Of a stretch of DNA of 64,000 nucleotides, positions 39,893-48,825 are shown piece by piece. The first letter of the stretch is position 1. Every line of letters starts with the position of its first letter. Source of the DNA: Gryllotalpicola ginsengisoli DSM 22003. Lineage in GTDB: Bacteria > Actinomycetota > Actinomycetes > Actinomycetales > Microbacteriaceae. The notes beneath the pieces were generated by a model. The model saw only the letters and a list, made by a program, of their open reading frames with translations, was not told where the DNA came from and made no database searches. The translations under genes were made by a program, and so were the position numbers. The DNA is taken from positions 124,001 through 188,000 of the forward strand of contig NZ_AULK01000002.1 in assembly GCF_000419445.1 (NCBI RefSeq). Reading direction: 5' to 3'.

Positions 39893-41120
39893 GGGCGAAG
39901 ACCCGGTCGAAGGCGTCGACGACGTCGGCGCGCAGGCGCTCGGTCGCCTGCGCGAGCTCGGCGCGGATGGCGTCGCCGTTCTCGAGCAGCTCGCCGAAGC
40001 GCTCGACGAACTCGACGGCGGCGAAGTCGTCCTCCAGCACCCGCTCGATCGGCATGCTGCGCGCGCTCTGCCCGATCTGGTCGAAGAACACGCGGCCCTT
40101 GTCGACGTAGTAGATGTTGAGGCTCGGCACGTTGGCGCTCACGCCGATGATGTTCGAGTGCAGGCGGAACCCGATCGCCGCCTTGCAGCCCGCGATGGCC
40201 GAGCGCAGCTCGGCGGGGCTCAGCTCGTCGCGGTCCACCACGCGCACCCGGCCCGGGTCGGCGGCGGCCGAGCGCAGCAGCTCGCACAGCTCGCCGTCGC
40301 CCTCCTCCAGGTGCATCGGCACGAGCATGACGTTCGCGTCGAAGCGGGTGGTGAGCTCGCGCATCATCGCCACCAGGTGCTCGCGGTAGCGGGCGTTCGC
40401 CTCGTTCGGGCGGGGCGTGCGGCCGAGCAGGGCGGCCAGGCGGCGCTTGTACTTGAACGGGATGACGCCGCCGGTGCGGTAGTGGAACCAGTCGCGCGGG
40501 CCGACGTAGATCGCGTCGGAGAGGAACTGCTCGTCGATGCCGTACACGGTGCGCAGCTTCTGTGCCAGCGCCGCGTCGACGGGCGCGGGCTCGGGCAGCA
40601 CGGCGGGATCGGAGGAGTGCAGCAGGTTCGGCGACGACGCCCCCCAGGAGCGCAGCTTCTGGTACGACTCCGCGTCGCGCACGATGAAGCCGGCGCAGCG
40701 GTCGACGATGCCGGTGATCAGGCGCCGGCTGAGCGGGCTCGAGGTCGGCCCGATGCCCTGGAAGGCGCCGTACACCTCGCGATTGACGAGCGTGACCAGC
40801 GTGATCTTGATCACCCAATACCAGAGCGCCGCCTTGTTCGTGTAGTCCTTGAGGATCTCGCCGCCGCCCCAGAGCACCCGGTCGGCGTGCCGCGCCGCGC
40901 GCATCAGCCGCAGCAGGTCGAGGGGGTTCAGCGACTGGAAGTCCATGCGCAGGAACTCGATGCCGTACCAGGCCGAGTCGCGCTCCGGGTGCTGCGAGAT
41001 GCCGACGATGCGGGCGCCGGGGAACTTCGAGCGGATGAGCTGGATGTTCCCTTCGGCGATCGCGCGGTCGCCGCGGTTCTTCGCCAGGTCGCTGTTGATG
41101 AGCAGGATTCGTTCAGGCAT
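39885..41120 (-). CDS. Polysaccharide pyruvyl transferase family protein
   Basis: CsaB/WcaK-type polysaccharide pyruvyl transferase, 411 aa, which adds ketal-linked pyruvate to sugars. It starts RILLINSDLAKNRGDRAIAEG, has VLWGGGEILKDY and ends the fold with IAGCKAAIGFRLHSNIIGVSANVPS, the family's arginine-histidine substrate region. ATG 41120 is used; an in-frame start at 41216 would add a Pro/Arg-rich run encoded by a GC-repeat stretch. AATACT lies 8 bases upstream. It diverges from the large right arm of the locus across a 203-base gap. Confidence 0.9.
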   Translation of the reverse strand: MPERILLINSDLAKNRGDRAIAEGNIQLIRSKFPGARIVGISQHPERDSAWYGIEFLRMDFQSLNPLDLLRLMRAARHADRVLWGGGEILKDYTNKAALWYWVIKITLVTLVNREVYGAFQGIGPTSSPLSRRLITGIVDRCAGFIVRDAESYQKLRSWGASSPNLLHSSDPAVLPEPAPVDAALAQKLRTVYGIDEQFLSDAIYVGPRDWFHYRTGGVIPFKYKRRLAALLGRTPRPNEANARYREHLVAMMRELTTRFDANVMLVPMHLEEGDGELCELLRSAAADPGRVRVVDRDELSPAELRSAIAGCKAAIGFRLHSNIIGVSANVPSLNIYYVDKGRVFFDQIGQSARSMPIERVLEDDFAAVEFVERFGELLENGDAIRAELAQATERLRADVVDAFDRVFARG

Positions 41121-41151
41121 CGCCAGTGAGTATTCCGCATCCGTCTGCGAG

Positions 41152-41171
41152 GCGCCCCAGCGCGCCCCAGC
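41152..41171. repeat. 10-bp tandem repeat in the divergent intergenic region
   Basis: GCGCCCCAGC occurs twice in succession, within a GC-only stretch between the pyruvyl transferase and YfhO-type genes. A TATGCT at about 41228 is a plausible -10 for the right arm. Confidence 0.6.
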
Positions 41172-41323
41172 GCGCCGCGGCGCGGCGGGGCCCGGCGGGG
41201 CTCGGCGGTCACCCACCGACGAGCCGCTATGCTTCCAACGCGGTGCGCCGCTTCGCCGCGCCTGCTCCTTCGCGCGCCATCTCGTGCGCCGACGGCGAAG
41301 GACGACGAGACGAACGACTTTGA

Positions 41324-44230
41324 ATGACTGAAACCACGGTTACTGCAGCCCGAACGTCCGGAACAGCCGGCATCCGCGACCGCGTCGCGAGCGCCCTGAG
41401 GTCGGGCTCGTTCTGGGTCGCCGCGGTCTGCTGGCTCGCCCTCGCGGCATTCGCCGTGATCGGCATCGGGCCGTCGCTGATCGGCCACGGCACCTTCACG
41501 GGCACCGCGCTGATCAAGGGCTACGCGCCCTGGGCGTCGGCGCTCGAGTCCACCAGCAAGACGACCAACAGCATGGTCGGCGACACGGTCGACGCCGTCG
41601 CGCCGCAGCTGATCCTCCTGGTCGAGGCGGCCAGGCACGGCACCTTCGCCATGTGGAACCCGTACACGGCAGGCGGCGTCGAACTCGGCGGCCTGCCGAA
41701 CACCGGCGCCTTCTCGCCCGTCTCCTGGGCGTGGTGGGTGTTCCCGTCGTACATGGCCGCCGCGTGGGTCAAGCTCAGCGAGATCGCCCTCATCGCCGTC
41801 GGCATGTCGCTGTTCCTGCGCCGCTTCCAGCTGCCGAGCGCCACCTGGGCGATCGCGGCGCTCATCTACTCGTCGAGCGGCTTCATGATCGCCTGGACGA
41901 ACTGGCCGCAGTCGCGCGTGGCCGCCTACATCCCGATCCTGTTCTGGGCACTCGACCGGGCGGCGGTCAGCCTCAAGTGGGTCGACGTGCTGCCCGTCGG
42001 ATTCGTCGTCATGTCGATGCTCCTCGGCGGCTTCCCCGCGATCGTCGGCTACGCGCTCTACCTGGGCGCCGCATACGTGCTGGTCCGCGCGATCCTCGTG
42101 CACCGCTCGTTCCGGAAGGTGATCCTGAGCGGCGTCATCGCCCTCGTCGGGGTGGGCGCCGGAGCCCTGCTGTCCGCGTGGCAGCTGATCCCGTTCGTGC
42201 TCAACGCCCTGAGCATCATCGACTTCTCCGCGCGCGGCGGCCTCGGCCCGCTCACCCCGCTCAACCTCCTCACCACCTACGTGCCCGACATCCAGGGCAT
42301 CAGCAGCACCGGCCCGAGCTGGGCCGGCATCAGCCCCATCGAGTCGTTCTCGTACCTCGGCATCGCCGCCGTCACGCTGATCGGATGCGCCGGGCTGATC
42401 CCCTCCCGCGTCGTGCGGCGCGTGCATCCGCTCGTCTTCTTCGTCCTGGCCGCCGCGATCGGCGTCATCGCCGTCTACCTCGGCGGCCCCGTGCAGGAGT
42501 TCGTGCACAAGCTGCCCGTCTTCTCCAGCAGTCCCATCGGCCGCGTGCGATCGATCATCGAGTTCAGCGGCGCGGTGGTCGCCGCCTTCGGCTTCGCCAA
42601 CATCCTGCAGCCCAAGGGCCTGCGCGAGGAGTGGGCCGAGCTGCGCGAGCCGGGTGCCCGGGCGCGGCTCGTGCGCCGCGTCGCCGCGGTGCTGGCCGGC
42701 GGAGTGTTCGCCGCGCTCGTCGCCTACGAGGCCAAGCACATCCTGTGGAACGTGCCGACGCCGTACGTGCCCCAGCTCAAGCAGGAGATCATCCAGGCCG
42801 CCGGCATCGCCGTCGTGATCGGCGGTCTCGCCGTCGCGGCGTGGATCTGGCGCCGCCGCTGGATCTCGATCGTCGCGGGCGTGCTGGTGCCGGTCGCCGT
42901 CGTCGTGCCCGCCCTGTACGTGGTGCACTCCTGGTGGCCCACGTCGCCGACCGACACCTTCTACCCCGAGACGGCGGCGCACGAGTATCTCGAGAAGCAC
43001 CTCGGCGACGACCGCTTCGCCAACATCGGCACCGCCATGCTGCCCGGCACGAACTCGGTCTACGGGCTGCGCTCGCTCGTCGGCCACGCCTTCCAGACGA
43101 AGGAGTGGAAGGAGGTGCTGCTGACCATCGACCCGAACGCCATGGCCTCGCCCACCTACACGACCCTGAGCGGGCAGGACCTGCAGGCCAACGTCGAGAA
43201 GCCGCTGCTGGACCGCTACGGCGTCAGCTACCTGGTGGCCGACCCGAAGACCGCCATCCTCGGCCAGCCCAGCACCGAGAACCCGGCCGGCTCCGAGGTC
43301 GCCGCCGACCCGAGCGACCCCGACTCGCGGCCCTCGGTGACCGCGCCGAAGACCGGCACCTCGCAGCAGGTCGGAACCGGCACCATCGACAGCGAGGTCT
43401 TCCACGGCGCACTGCACGGCGTCACTTTCAGCATGCCGACGATCGACGCCGACACGAGCGGCGGCGTCGACCTGACCGTGAAGATCCGCCGGGCCTCCGA
43501 CGGCAAGGTGCTCGCGAGCACCTCCACCTGGCTGAGCTCCCTCAACTCGGGCGGGCGCAACGTGGCGATCGCGGGCGACGACATCCCCTCCGGCACCGCC
43601 TGGTACGCCGAGATCTCGGCGACCGGCGTCGGCGACGGGTTCTCGGTGGCGACGGATGCCTCGGGCAAGGCCGCCGTGGCCGTGACCGTGCCCCGCGACG
43701 ACGGCATCACCGTCGTGCACACCGGCGACGCCACGATCTACCACCGGGCCACCGCGCTCGACCGGGTGCGCTGGGCCGATTCCGCCGTGGTCGCGACGTC
43801 GACGAAGCAACAGCTGACCGAGCTCAACGACCCGAGCCTTCCGGACGACACGGTCGTGCTCTCGAGCTCGACCGAGTCCACCCCGGTCGGCAGCGCCGGG
43901 CCCGCGACGGTGAAGACCGAGGCATCCGATCTCAATACGGAGAAGTACTCGGTCGACGCGCAGGGCAGCGGCTGGCTCGTCGTCACCGACTCGCTGCTGC
44001 GCGACGGCTGGTCGGCCACCGTGGACGGCAAGGCGGCGAAGATCCTCCCCGCCGAGCACGCGGCGGGCGCCGTGCGGGTGCCGGCCGGGAAGCACACGGT
44101 CGAGTTGCACTACCGCACGCCCGGGATCATCACCGGCGGCATCGTCTCCGGCGGCACGGTCGTGGTGATCGCCGCGATCTGGGTGCTCGTCGTGATGCGG
44201 CGCCGGCGGCGGGGAAAGGCGGACGCGTGA
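41324..44230 (+). CDS. YfhO-type multi-membrane glycosylation protein
   Basis: Large membrane protein of 968 aa resembling the bacterial YfhO family. About a dozen membrane segments occupy residues 20-540 and one lies at the C-terminus (about 940-962), with extracytoplasmic regions between, including a beta-rich part near 690-930. The family-like block GTAMLPGTNSVYGLRSLVGH is present. YfhO proteins are linked to transfer of sugars from polyprenyl-phosphate donors to wall polymers. The stop overlaps the ABC permease start as GTGA, opening a tightly packed operon that runs to 55466. Confidence 0.85.
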   Translation: MTETTVTAARTSGTAGIRDRVASALRSGSFWVAAVCWLALAAFAVIGIGPSLIGHGTFTGTALIKGYAPWASALESTSKTTNSMVGDTVDAVAPQLILLVEAARHGTFAMWNPYTAGGVELGGLPNTGAFSPVSWAWWVFPSYMAAAWVKLSEIALIAVGMSLFLRRFQLPSATWAIAALIYSSSGFMIAWTNWPQSRVAAYIPILFWALDRAAVSLKWVDVLPVGFVVMSMLLGGFPAIVGYALYLGAAYVLVRAILVHRSFRKVILSGVIALVGVGAGALLSAWQLIPFVLNALSIIDFSARGGLGPLTPLNLLTTYVPDIQGISSTGPSWAGISPIESFSYLGIAAVTLIGCAGLIPSRVVRRVHPLVFFVLAAAIGVIAVYLGGPVQEFVHKLPVFSSSPIGRVRSIIEFSGAVVAAFGFANILQPKGLREEWAELREPGARARLVRRVAAVLAGGVFAALVAYEAKHILWNVPTPYVPQLKQEIIQAAGIAVVIGGLAVAAWIWRRRWISIVAGVLVPVAVVVPALYVVHSWWPTSPTDTFYPETAAHEYLEKHLGDDRFANIGTAMLPGTNSVYGLRSLVGHAFQTKEWKEVLLTIDPNAMASPTYTTLSGQDLQANVEKPLLDRYGVSYLVADPKTAILGQPSTENPAGSEVAADPSDPDSRPSVTAPKTGTSQQVGTGTIDSEVFHGALHGVTFSMPTIDADTSGGVDLTVKIRRASDGKVLASTSTWLSSLNSGGRNVAIAGDDIPSGTAWYAEISATGVGDGFSVATDASGKAAVAVTVPRDDGITVVHTGDATIYHRATALDRVRWADSAVVATSTKQQLTELNDPSLPDDTVVLSSSTESTPVGSAGPATVKTEASDLNTEKYSVDAQGSGWLVVTDSLLRDGWSATVDGKAAKILPAEHAAGAVRVPAGKHTVELHYRTPGIITGGIVSGGTVVVIAAIWVLVVMRRRRRGKADA

Positions 44231-45063
44231 ACTACCTCAAGGAGATCTGGGCGTCGCGCGAGCTGCTGGCGAACCTGACGCTGCGCGACATCCGCGGCCA
44301 GTACAAGCGCACCATCATCGGCCGGCTGTGGTCGCTGGTGAACCCGCTGGCGGCGATGCTCATCTACACCCTGGTGTTCTCGTTCATCATCCGGGTGCAA
44401 CCCGACCCGGGCGACCCGAGCGGCCTCGACATCTTCGCGGTGTGGCTGTTGTGCGGGCTGCTGCCGTGGAACTTCTTCGCCATGACGGTGCAGACCAGCA
44501 TGGGCTCGATCATCGCCAACACGGGCCTGGTGCAGAAGGTGTACTTCAACCGGCTCGTGCTGCCGCTCGCCTCGGTCGGCGCGATCGGCTTCAACTGGCT
44601 GTTCGAGATGGGCGTGCTGCTCGTGACGCTGGTGCTGTGCGGCGCCTTCGTGTGGCCGTGGATCCCGCTCGTCGCGCTGACCATGGTCATCCTCGCGGCG
44701 TTCGCGACCGGCATCGGCCTGATGCTGTCGATCGCGAACGTGCACTTCCGCGATACCCAGTACCTGATCGGCATCGTCATGCAGATCTGGATGTACCTGA
44801 CGCCCGTGATCTACCCGATCAACCTGATGCAGGCCCAGTCCGACCGCATCGGCACGATCCCCGGCACCGGCTTCACCCTGATCGATCTCTACCGGCTCAA
44901 CCCGATGGAGCGGTTCGTGGAGATCTTCCGCAACCTGCTCTACGACAACCGCTGGCCCGACGGCGGCACCATGCTCTACGTCACGGTCGCCGCGCTGCTG
45001 TCGCTCGTGCTCGGGCTCTGGGTGTTCCGCAGCAACGAGAGGAAGCTGGCAGAGGCGCTATGA
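44227..45063 (+). CDS. ABC-2 polysaccharide export permease
   Basis: Wzm/TagG-type membrane subunit, 278 aa, with six membrane segments. It shows the amphipathic start RDIRGQYKRTIIGRLWSLVNP and the late ANVHFRDTQYLIGIVMQIWMYLTPVIYP in two blocks, both characteristic of polysaccharide exporters. GTG 44227 overlaps the YfhO-type gene and its stop overlaps the ATPase start as ATGA. Together with the ATPase it forms the transporter that moves undecaprenyl-linked glycan or teichoic-acid-like polymer across the membrane. Confidence 0.94.
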   Translation: MNYLKEIWASRELLANLTLRDIRGQYKRTIIGRLWSLVNPLAAMLIYTLVFSFIIRVQPDPGDPSGLDIFAVWLLCGLLPWNFFAMTVQTSMGSIIANTGLVQKVYFNRLVLPLASVGAIGFNWLFEMGVLLVTLVLCGAFVWPWIPLVALTMVILAAFATGIGLMLSIANVHFRDTQYLIGIVMQIWMYLTPVIYPINLMQAQSDRIGTIPGTGFTLIDLYRLNPMERFVEIFRNLLYDNRWPDGGTMLYVTVAALLSLVLGLWVFRSNERKLAEAL

Positions 45064-45839
45064 CGATCGAATACCTGCCGCTGGACGCATCCGCCGACAC
45101 CGGCGTGGCCGTGCGCGTCGACCACGTCAACAAGCGGTTCCGCCTGTACCACGAGCGCAACCAGTCGCTGAAGTCGGCGATCATGCGCCGGCGCAAGAGC
45201 GTGTACGAAGACCGCTGGGCGCTGCGCGACGTCAGCTTCGACGTACCCCGCGGCTCGACCTTCGGGCTGATCGGCAGCAACGGATCCGGCAAGTCGACGC
45301 TGCTGAAGTGCCTGACGAAGATCTACTGGCCCGAGAGCGGCACCATCACCGCGACGGGCCGCGTGGCCGGGCTGCTCGAGGTCGGCAGCGGGTTCCACCC
45401 CGAGCTGTCCGGGCTCGAGAACATCTACCTCAACGGCTCCATCCTCGGCATGAGCCGCAAGGAGCTCGACGAGAAGCGCGACGACATCATCGAATTCGCC
45501 GGCGTCGGCGCCTACATCGACCAGCCGGTGAAGAACTACTCCTCGGGGATGTACGTGCGCCTCGGCTTCGCCATCGCGATCAACGTCAACCCCGACATCC
45601 TGGTGGTCGACGAGGTGCTCGCGGTGGGCGACGCCGAGTTCCAGGAGAAGTGCCGCCAGAAGTTCGCGGACCTCAAACAGCAGGGGCGTACGGTGATCCT
45701 GGTGTCTCACTCCATGGACCTGGTGACTCAGATGTGCGATCACGCCGCCTGGCTGCAGAACGGAGAGGTGCGCGCCGTGGGCGAGGCCGGGCCCGTCATC
45801 GACGGCTACCTCGGCTTCGTCGGGGGAGGGTCGCGATGA
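45060..45839 (+). CDS. ABC-2 polysaccharide export ATPase
   Basis: Wzt/TagH-type ATPase, 259 aa. Walker A is GSNGSGKST, the signature is YSSGMYVRLGFA and Walker B is PDILVVDEVLAVGD, followed by the H-loop SHSMD. The preceding GLLEVGSGFHPELSGLENIYLN is the exporter-specific region. The protein ends soon after the nucleotide-binding domain, so it has no C-terminal carbohydrate-recognition domain; chain-end recognition like that of E. coli O9a Wzt is not expected. Coupled by ATGA overlaps to both neighbours. Confidence 0.95.
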   Translation: MTIEYLPLDASADTGVAVRVDHVNKRFRLYHERNQSLKSAIMRRRKSVYEDRWALRDVSFDVPRGSTFGLIGSNGSGKSTLLKCLTKIYWPESGTITATGRVAGLLEVGSGFHPELSGLENIYLNGSILGMSRKELDEKRDDIIEFAGVGAYIDQPVKNYSSGMYVRLGFAIAINVNPDILVVDEVLAVGDAEFQEKCRQKFADLKQQGRTVILVSHSMDLVTQMCDHAAWLQNGEVRAVGEAGPVIDGYLGFVGGGSR

Positions 45840-48370
45840 GCGCCCGCGCGCAGTCGAAGCGCCGCGAGGGCGTCGTCTCCGTCGTGCTCGTGAACTTCCG
45901 CGGCGCCGACGACACCATCACCGCGGTGCGCGGCCTGCACGAGCTGGACTGGCCGCGCGAGCGCCTCGAGGTGATCGTCGTCGAGAACGCCTCGGGCGAC
46001 GACAGCCTGGAGCGGCTCACGGCGGAGGTCGGCGAGCTCGCCCGCATCGTGCCGTCGAAGGAGAACCTGGGCTTCGCCGGCGGATGCAACCTCGGCGTCG
46101 CCGCCTCCACCGGCGAGGTGGTCGCGTTCCTCAACAACGACGCGCGGCCCGACGCGCAGTGGATCCGCGCCGCCATGGCCGAGTTCGACGCCGGCAGGGA
46201 CATCGGCGCCGTCGCCTCCAAGGTGCTGGACTGGGAGGGCGCCGACGTCGACTACGTCGACAGCGCGATCACCTGGTACGGCATGGGCTACAAGCCGCAC
46301 GCGGGGGAGCGGGACCGGCCCGAGTGGAGCAGCCCGCGCGACGTCCTCTTCGGCACCGGCGCCGCGATGTTCGTGCGCGCCGACGTCTACGAGGCCCTCG
46401 GCGGCTTCGACGAGCGCTACTTCATGTTCTACGAGGACGTCGACCTCGGCTGGCGGCTGAACCTGCTCGGCTACCGCTTCCGCTTCGTGCCGGCCTCGCT
46501 CGCGTACCACAAGCACCACGCCTCGATGTCGAAGTTCGGCGACTACCACGAGACGTACCTGCTGGAGCGCAACGCGCTGTTCACCCTGTTCAAGAACCTC
46601 GAGGACGACGAGCTGCGCCAGGTGCTCGGGGCGGCCGCCCTGCTCGCGGTGCGCCGGGCGACCGGTCGCGCCGGGGTGGACACCGAGGCCCTCGACCTGC
46701 GCCGGGCGGACGACGATCGGCTGCCCGACCAGAAGGTGTCGAAGCAGCTGCTCGCGGGCGTGTACGCGATCGACCGCCTCGTCGAGGAGCTGCCCGGGCT
46801 CGCCGAGTCGCGGGCGAAGATCCAGGCCACGCGCACGCGCAGCGACCGCGAGCTGCGGGCGCTGTTCGGGAAGACCGACGAGCCGGCGTATCCGATCGAC
46901 AGCTACCTGGCCGGCTACGCGAAGATCGTCGACGCGCTCGGCGTGCTCGAGCCGGCTGCGCCGCGCGGCCACGTGCTCATCATCACGGGCGACGCGATCG
47001 GCGAGCGGATGGCGGGGCCGGCCATCCGCGCATGGCACATGGCGCGCGTGCTGTCGCGCGAGAACGACGTGAAGCTCGTCTCGACCACGGCGGCCGCCCC
47101 GGCCGCGGCCGAGGACGAGCGCTTCGAGGTGCTCACCGTCACCCACCACCAGCAGTCCGCGATGGCCGAGCTGGAGCGCTGGGCCGACGTCGTCGTGCTG
47201 CAGGGCCACGCCCTGGCGCTGTTCGGCGTGCTGTCGCAGTCGGCGAAGAAGATCGTCGTCGACATCTACGATCCGCTGCACCTCGAGCAGCTCGAGCAGG
47301 GCCGCGACCTGCCGCGCGCCCAGTGGGACACGCAGGTCGCCGAGGCGAACGAGCTGCTCAACCATCAGCTCGAGCTCGGCGACTTCTTCCTCTGCGCCTC
47401 GGAGCGTCAGCGCAGCTTCTGGCTCGGCCAGCTCGCCGCCGTGGGGCGGATCAACCCCTACACCTACTCGCGCGACAATGACCTCGACGACCTGCTGGCG
47501 GTCGTGCCGTTCGGCATCCCCGACGAGGATCCGGTGCGCACGGGGCCCGGCATCCGCGGGGCGATCCCCGGCATCGGCCCCGACGACAAGGTCATCGTGT
47601 GGGGCGGCGGCATCTACAACTGGTTCGACCCCGAGACGCTGGTGCGCGCGGTCGCGGTCGTCGCGCGCACCCACCCGGACGTGCGGCTGTTCTTCATGGG
47701 CACCCAGCACCCCAACCCGCACGTGCCGCAGATGCGCGCGGCGACGCGGGCGCGCGAGGTGTCCCGCGACCTCGGGCTCGAGGACCGCCACGTCTTCTTC
47801 AACACCTCCTGGGTGGCCTACGACGAGCGGCAGAACGTGCTGCTGGACGCCGACCTGGGCGTCTCGACGCACTTCCAGCACGTCGAGACGACGTACTCGT
47901 TCCGCACCCGGATCCTCGACTACCTGTGGGCCGGGCTGCCGATCGTCACGACCGACGGCGACTCCTTCGCCGACCTGGTGCGCGCCGAGGGCCTCGGCCG
48001 GGTCGTGCCCGAGCGCGACGTCGACGCGCTGGCCGCGGCGCTCGAGGAGTTCCTCTACGACGAGGGCGCGCGCGAGAAGGCGGTGCGCAACGTCGCGCGG
48101 GTGCGTTCCCGCTTCGCCTGGTCGACGGTGCTCGAGCCGCTCGCCCAGTTCGCGCGTCATCCGCGCTACGCGGCCGACCGGGCCCCGGTGGCGGCGGATT
48201 CGTCGAAGGCGGCACGTCGCGCGGGGCGGCCGCGCACCCGCAAGGTTTACTACTCGGGGTGGCGCCGCGACCTGCAGCGCGTCGGGTATTACTTGAAGAA
48301 CGGGGGAGTCGGCGCCGTCGTCGCGCGCTATCGGGCGCGCGTCCAGCGCCGCGGTTCGGGAGCGGCATGA
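45836..48370 (+). CDS. Two-domain glycosyltransferase (GT2 + GT4-like)
   Basis: Bifunctional-looking glycosyltransferase, 844 aa. Residues about 13-275 form a GT2 domain with VSVVLVNFRGADDTI, NLGFAGGCNLGVA, NNDARPD and ERYFMFYEDVDLGWRL. After a helical linker, residues about 380-800 form a GT-B domain starting HVLIITGDAIGERMAGPAIRAWH and containing VIVWGGGIYNWFDPETLV and DYLWAGLPIVTTDGD. The C-terminal 40 residues are strongly basic and may contact the membrane. Both catalytic halves look intact, so one polypeptide may add two successive sugars. It overlaps the ATPase gene and is joined to the coiled-coil gene. Confidence 0.93.
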   Translation: MSARAQSKRREGVVSVVLVNFRGADDTITAVRGLHELDWPRERLEVIVVENASGDDSLERLTAEVGELARIVPSKENLGFAGGCNLGVAASTGEVVAFLNNDARPDAQWIRAAMAEFDAGRDIGAVASKVLDWEGADVDYVDSAITWYGMGYKPHAGERDRPEWSSPRDVLFGTGAAMFVRADVYEALGGFDERYFMFYEDVDLGWRLNLLGYRFRFVPASLAYHKHHASMSKFGDYHETYLLERNALFTLFKNLEDDELRQVLGAAALLAVRRATGRAGVDTEALDLRRADDDRLPDQKVSKQLLAGVYAIDRLVEELPGLAESRAKIQATRTRSDRELRALFGKTDEPAYPIDSYLAGYAKIVDALGVLEPAAPRGHVLIITGDAIGERMAGPAIRAWHMARVLSRENDVKLVSTTAAAPAAAEDERFEVLTVTHHQQSAMAELERWADVVVLQGHALALFGVLSQSAKKIVVDIYDPLHLEQLEQGRDLPRAQWDTQVAEANELLNHQLELGDFFLCASERQRSFWLGQLAAVGRINPYTYSRDNDLDDLLAVVPFGIPDEDPVRTGPGIRGAIPGIGPDDKVIVWGGGIYNWFDPETLVRAVAVVARTHPDVRLFFMGTQHPNPHVPQMRAATRAREVSRDLGLEDRHVFFNTSWVAYDERQNVLLDADLGVSTHFQHVETTYSFRTRILDYLWAGLPIVTTDGDSFADLVRAEGLGRVVPERDVDALAAALEEFLYDEGAREKAVRNVARVRSRFAWSTVLEPLAQFARHPRYAADRAPVAADSSKAARRAGRPRTRKVYYSGWRRDLQRVGYYLKNGGVGAVVARYRARVQRRGSGAA

Positions 48371-48393
48371 CGCCCACGGAACAGGGAGTGGAA

Positions 48394-48825
48394 ATGACCA
48401 CGCACGACCAGAGTCAGTCCGCAGCGCGGTCGGCGCGAGCGGCCCTGGCCGCGCGCGCCGTGACCGGCAGGGAGACCAAGGCGGAGCTCGTCGAGTTAAT
48501 CCGCAACCTGCAGCACGAGCTGCTGCGCGCCGAGAGCGAGCTGATCGGCACGACGGAGGCCGAGACGCACCTGCTCGAGCGGGTCGCCGAGCTCGAGCAG
48601 ACCGAGCTGGGCCGCGCCCTCGTGCGCATCGGGGAGCTCGAGGACGAGAAGGAGGCGCTCAAGCACCTGCTCGCCGCCGAGCACCGGGATCACGCCCGCC
48701 AGATCGAGGAGTACCGGAAGGCGCTGGACGAGCAGCTCGAGCGGGTGCACGGCTCCCGCACCTGGCGCGTCGGCTCGGCCGTGCTCAGCGTGCCGCAGGC
48801 CATGCGCAGGAGGATCGGCCGATGA
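48394..48825 (+). CDS. Small coiled-coil protein with SRTWR-type C-terminal motif
   Basis: Small soluble protein, about 143 aa, not assigned to a named family. Residues about 25-120 are a charged, heptad-like helix (ELVELIRNLQHELLRAESEL, ERVAELEQTELGRALVRIGE) and predicted to be a coiled coil; the C-terminus reads HGSRTWRVGSAVLSVPQAMRRR, a motif I associate with the ends of coiled-coil regions in actinobacterial glycosyltransferases. ATG 48394 has GGGAG at good spacing; ATG 48367, overlapping the previous stop, is possible and adds nine residues. The stop overlaps the next glycosyltransferase. A scaffold or length-control role is inference. Confidence 0.78.
   Translation: MTTHDQSQSAARSARAALAARAVTGRETKAELVELIRNLQHELLRAESELIGTTEAETHLLERVAELEQTELGRALVRIGELEDEKEALKHLLAAEHRDHARQIEEYRKALDEQLERVHGSRTWRVGSAVLSVPQAMRRRIGR

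Noticed and set aside
40928-44110. Open frame of over 1000 codons on the minus strand opposite the YfhO-type gene
   Set aside because: It is a high-GC shadow: composition is Arg/Gly/His-rich without domain motifs, while the plus strand has a clear membrane protein with coupled neighbours. The same applies to long antisense frames at 25363-28458, 48690-51857 and 61309-63819.
48197-48204. GATTCGTC box inside the 844-aa glycosyltransferase gene
   Set aside because: A single box in coding sequence without partners at 27 or 45 bases; chance occurrence.
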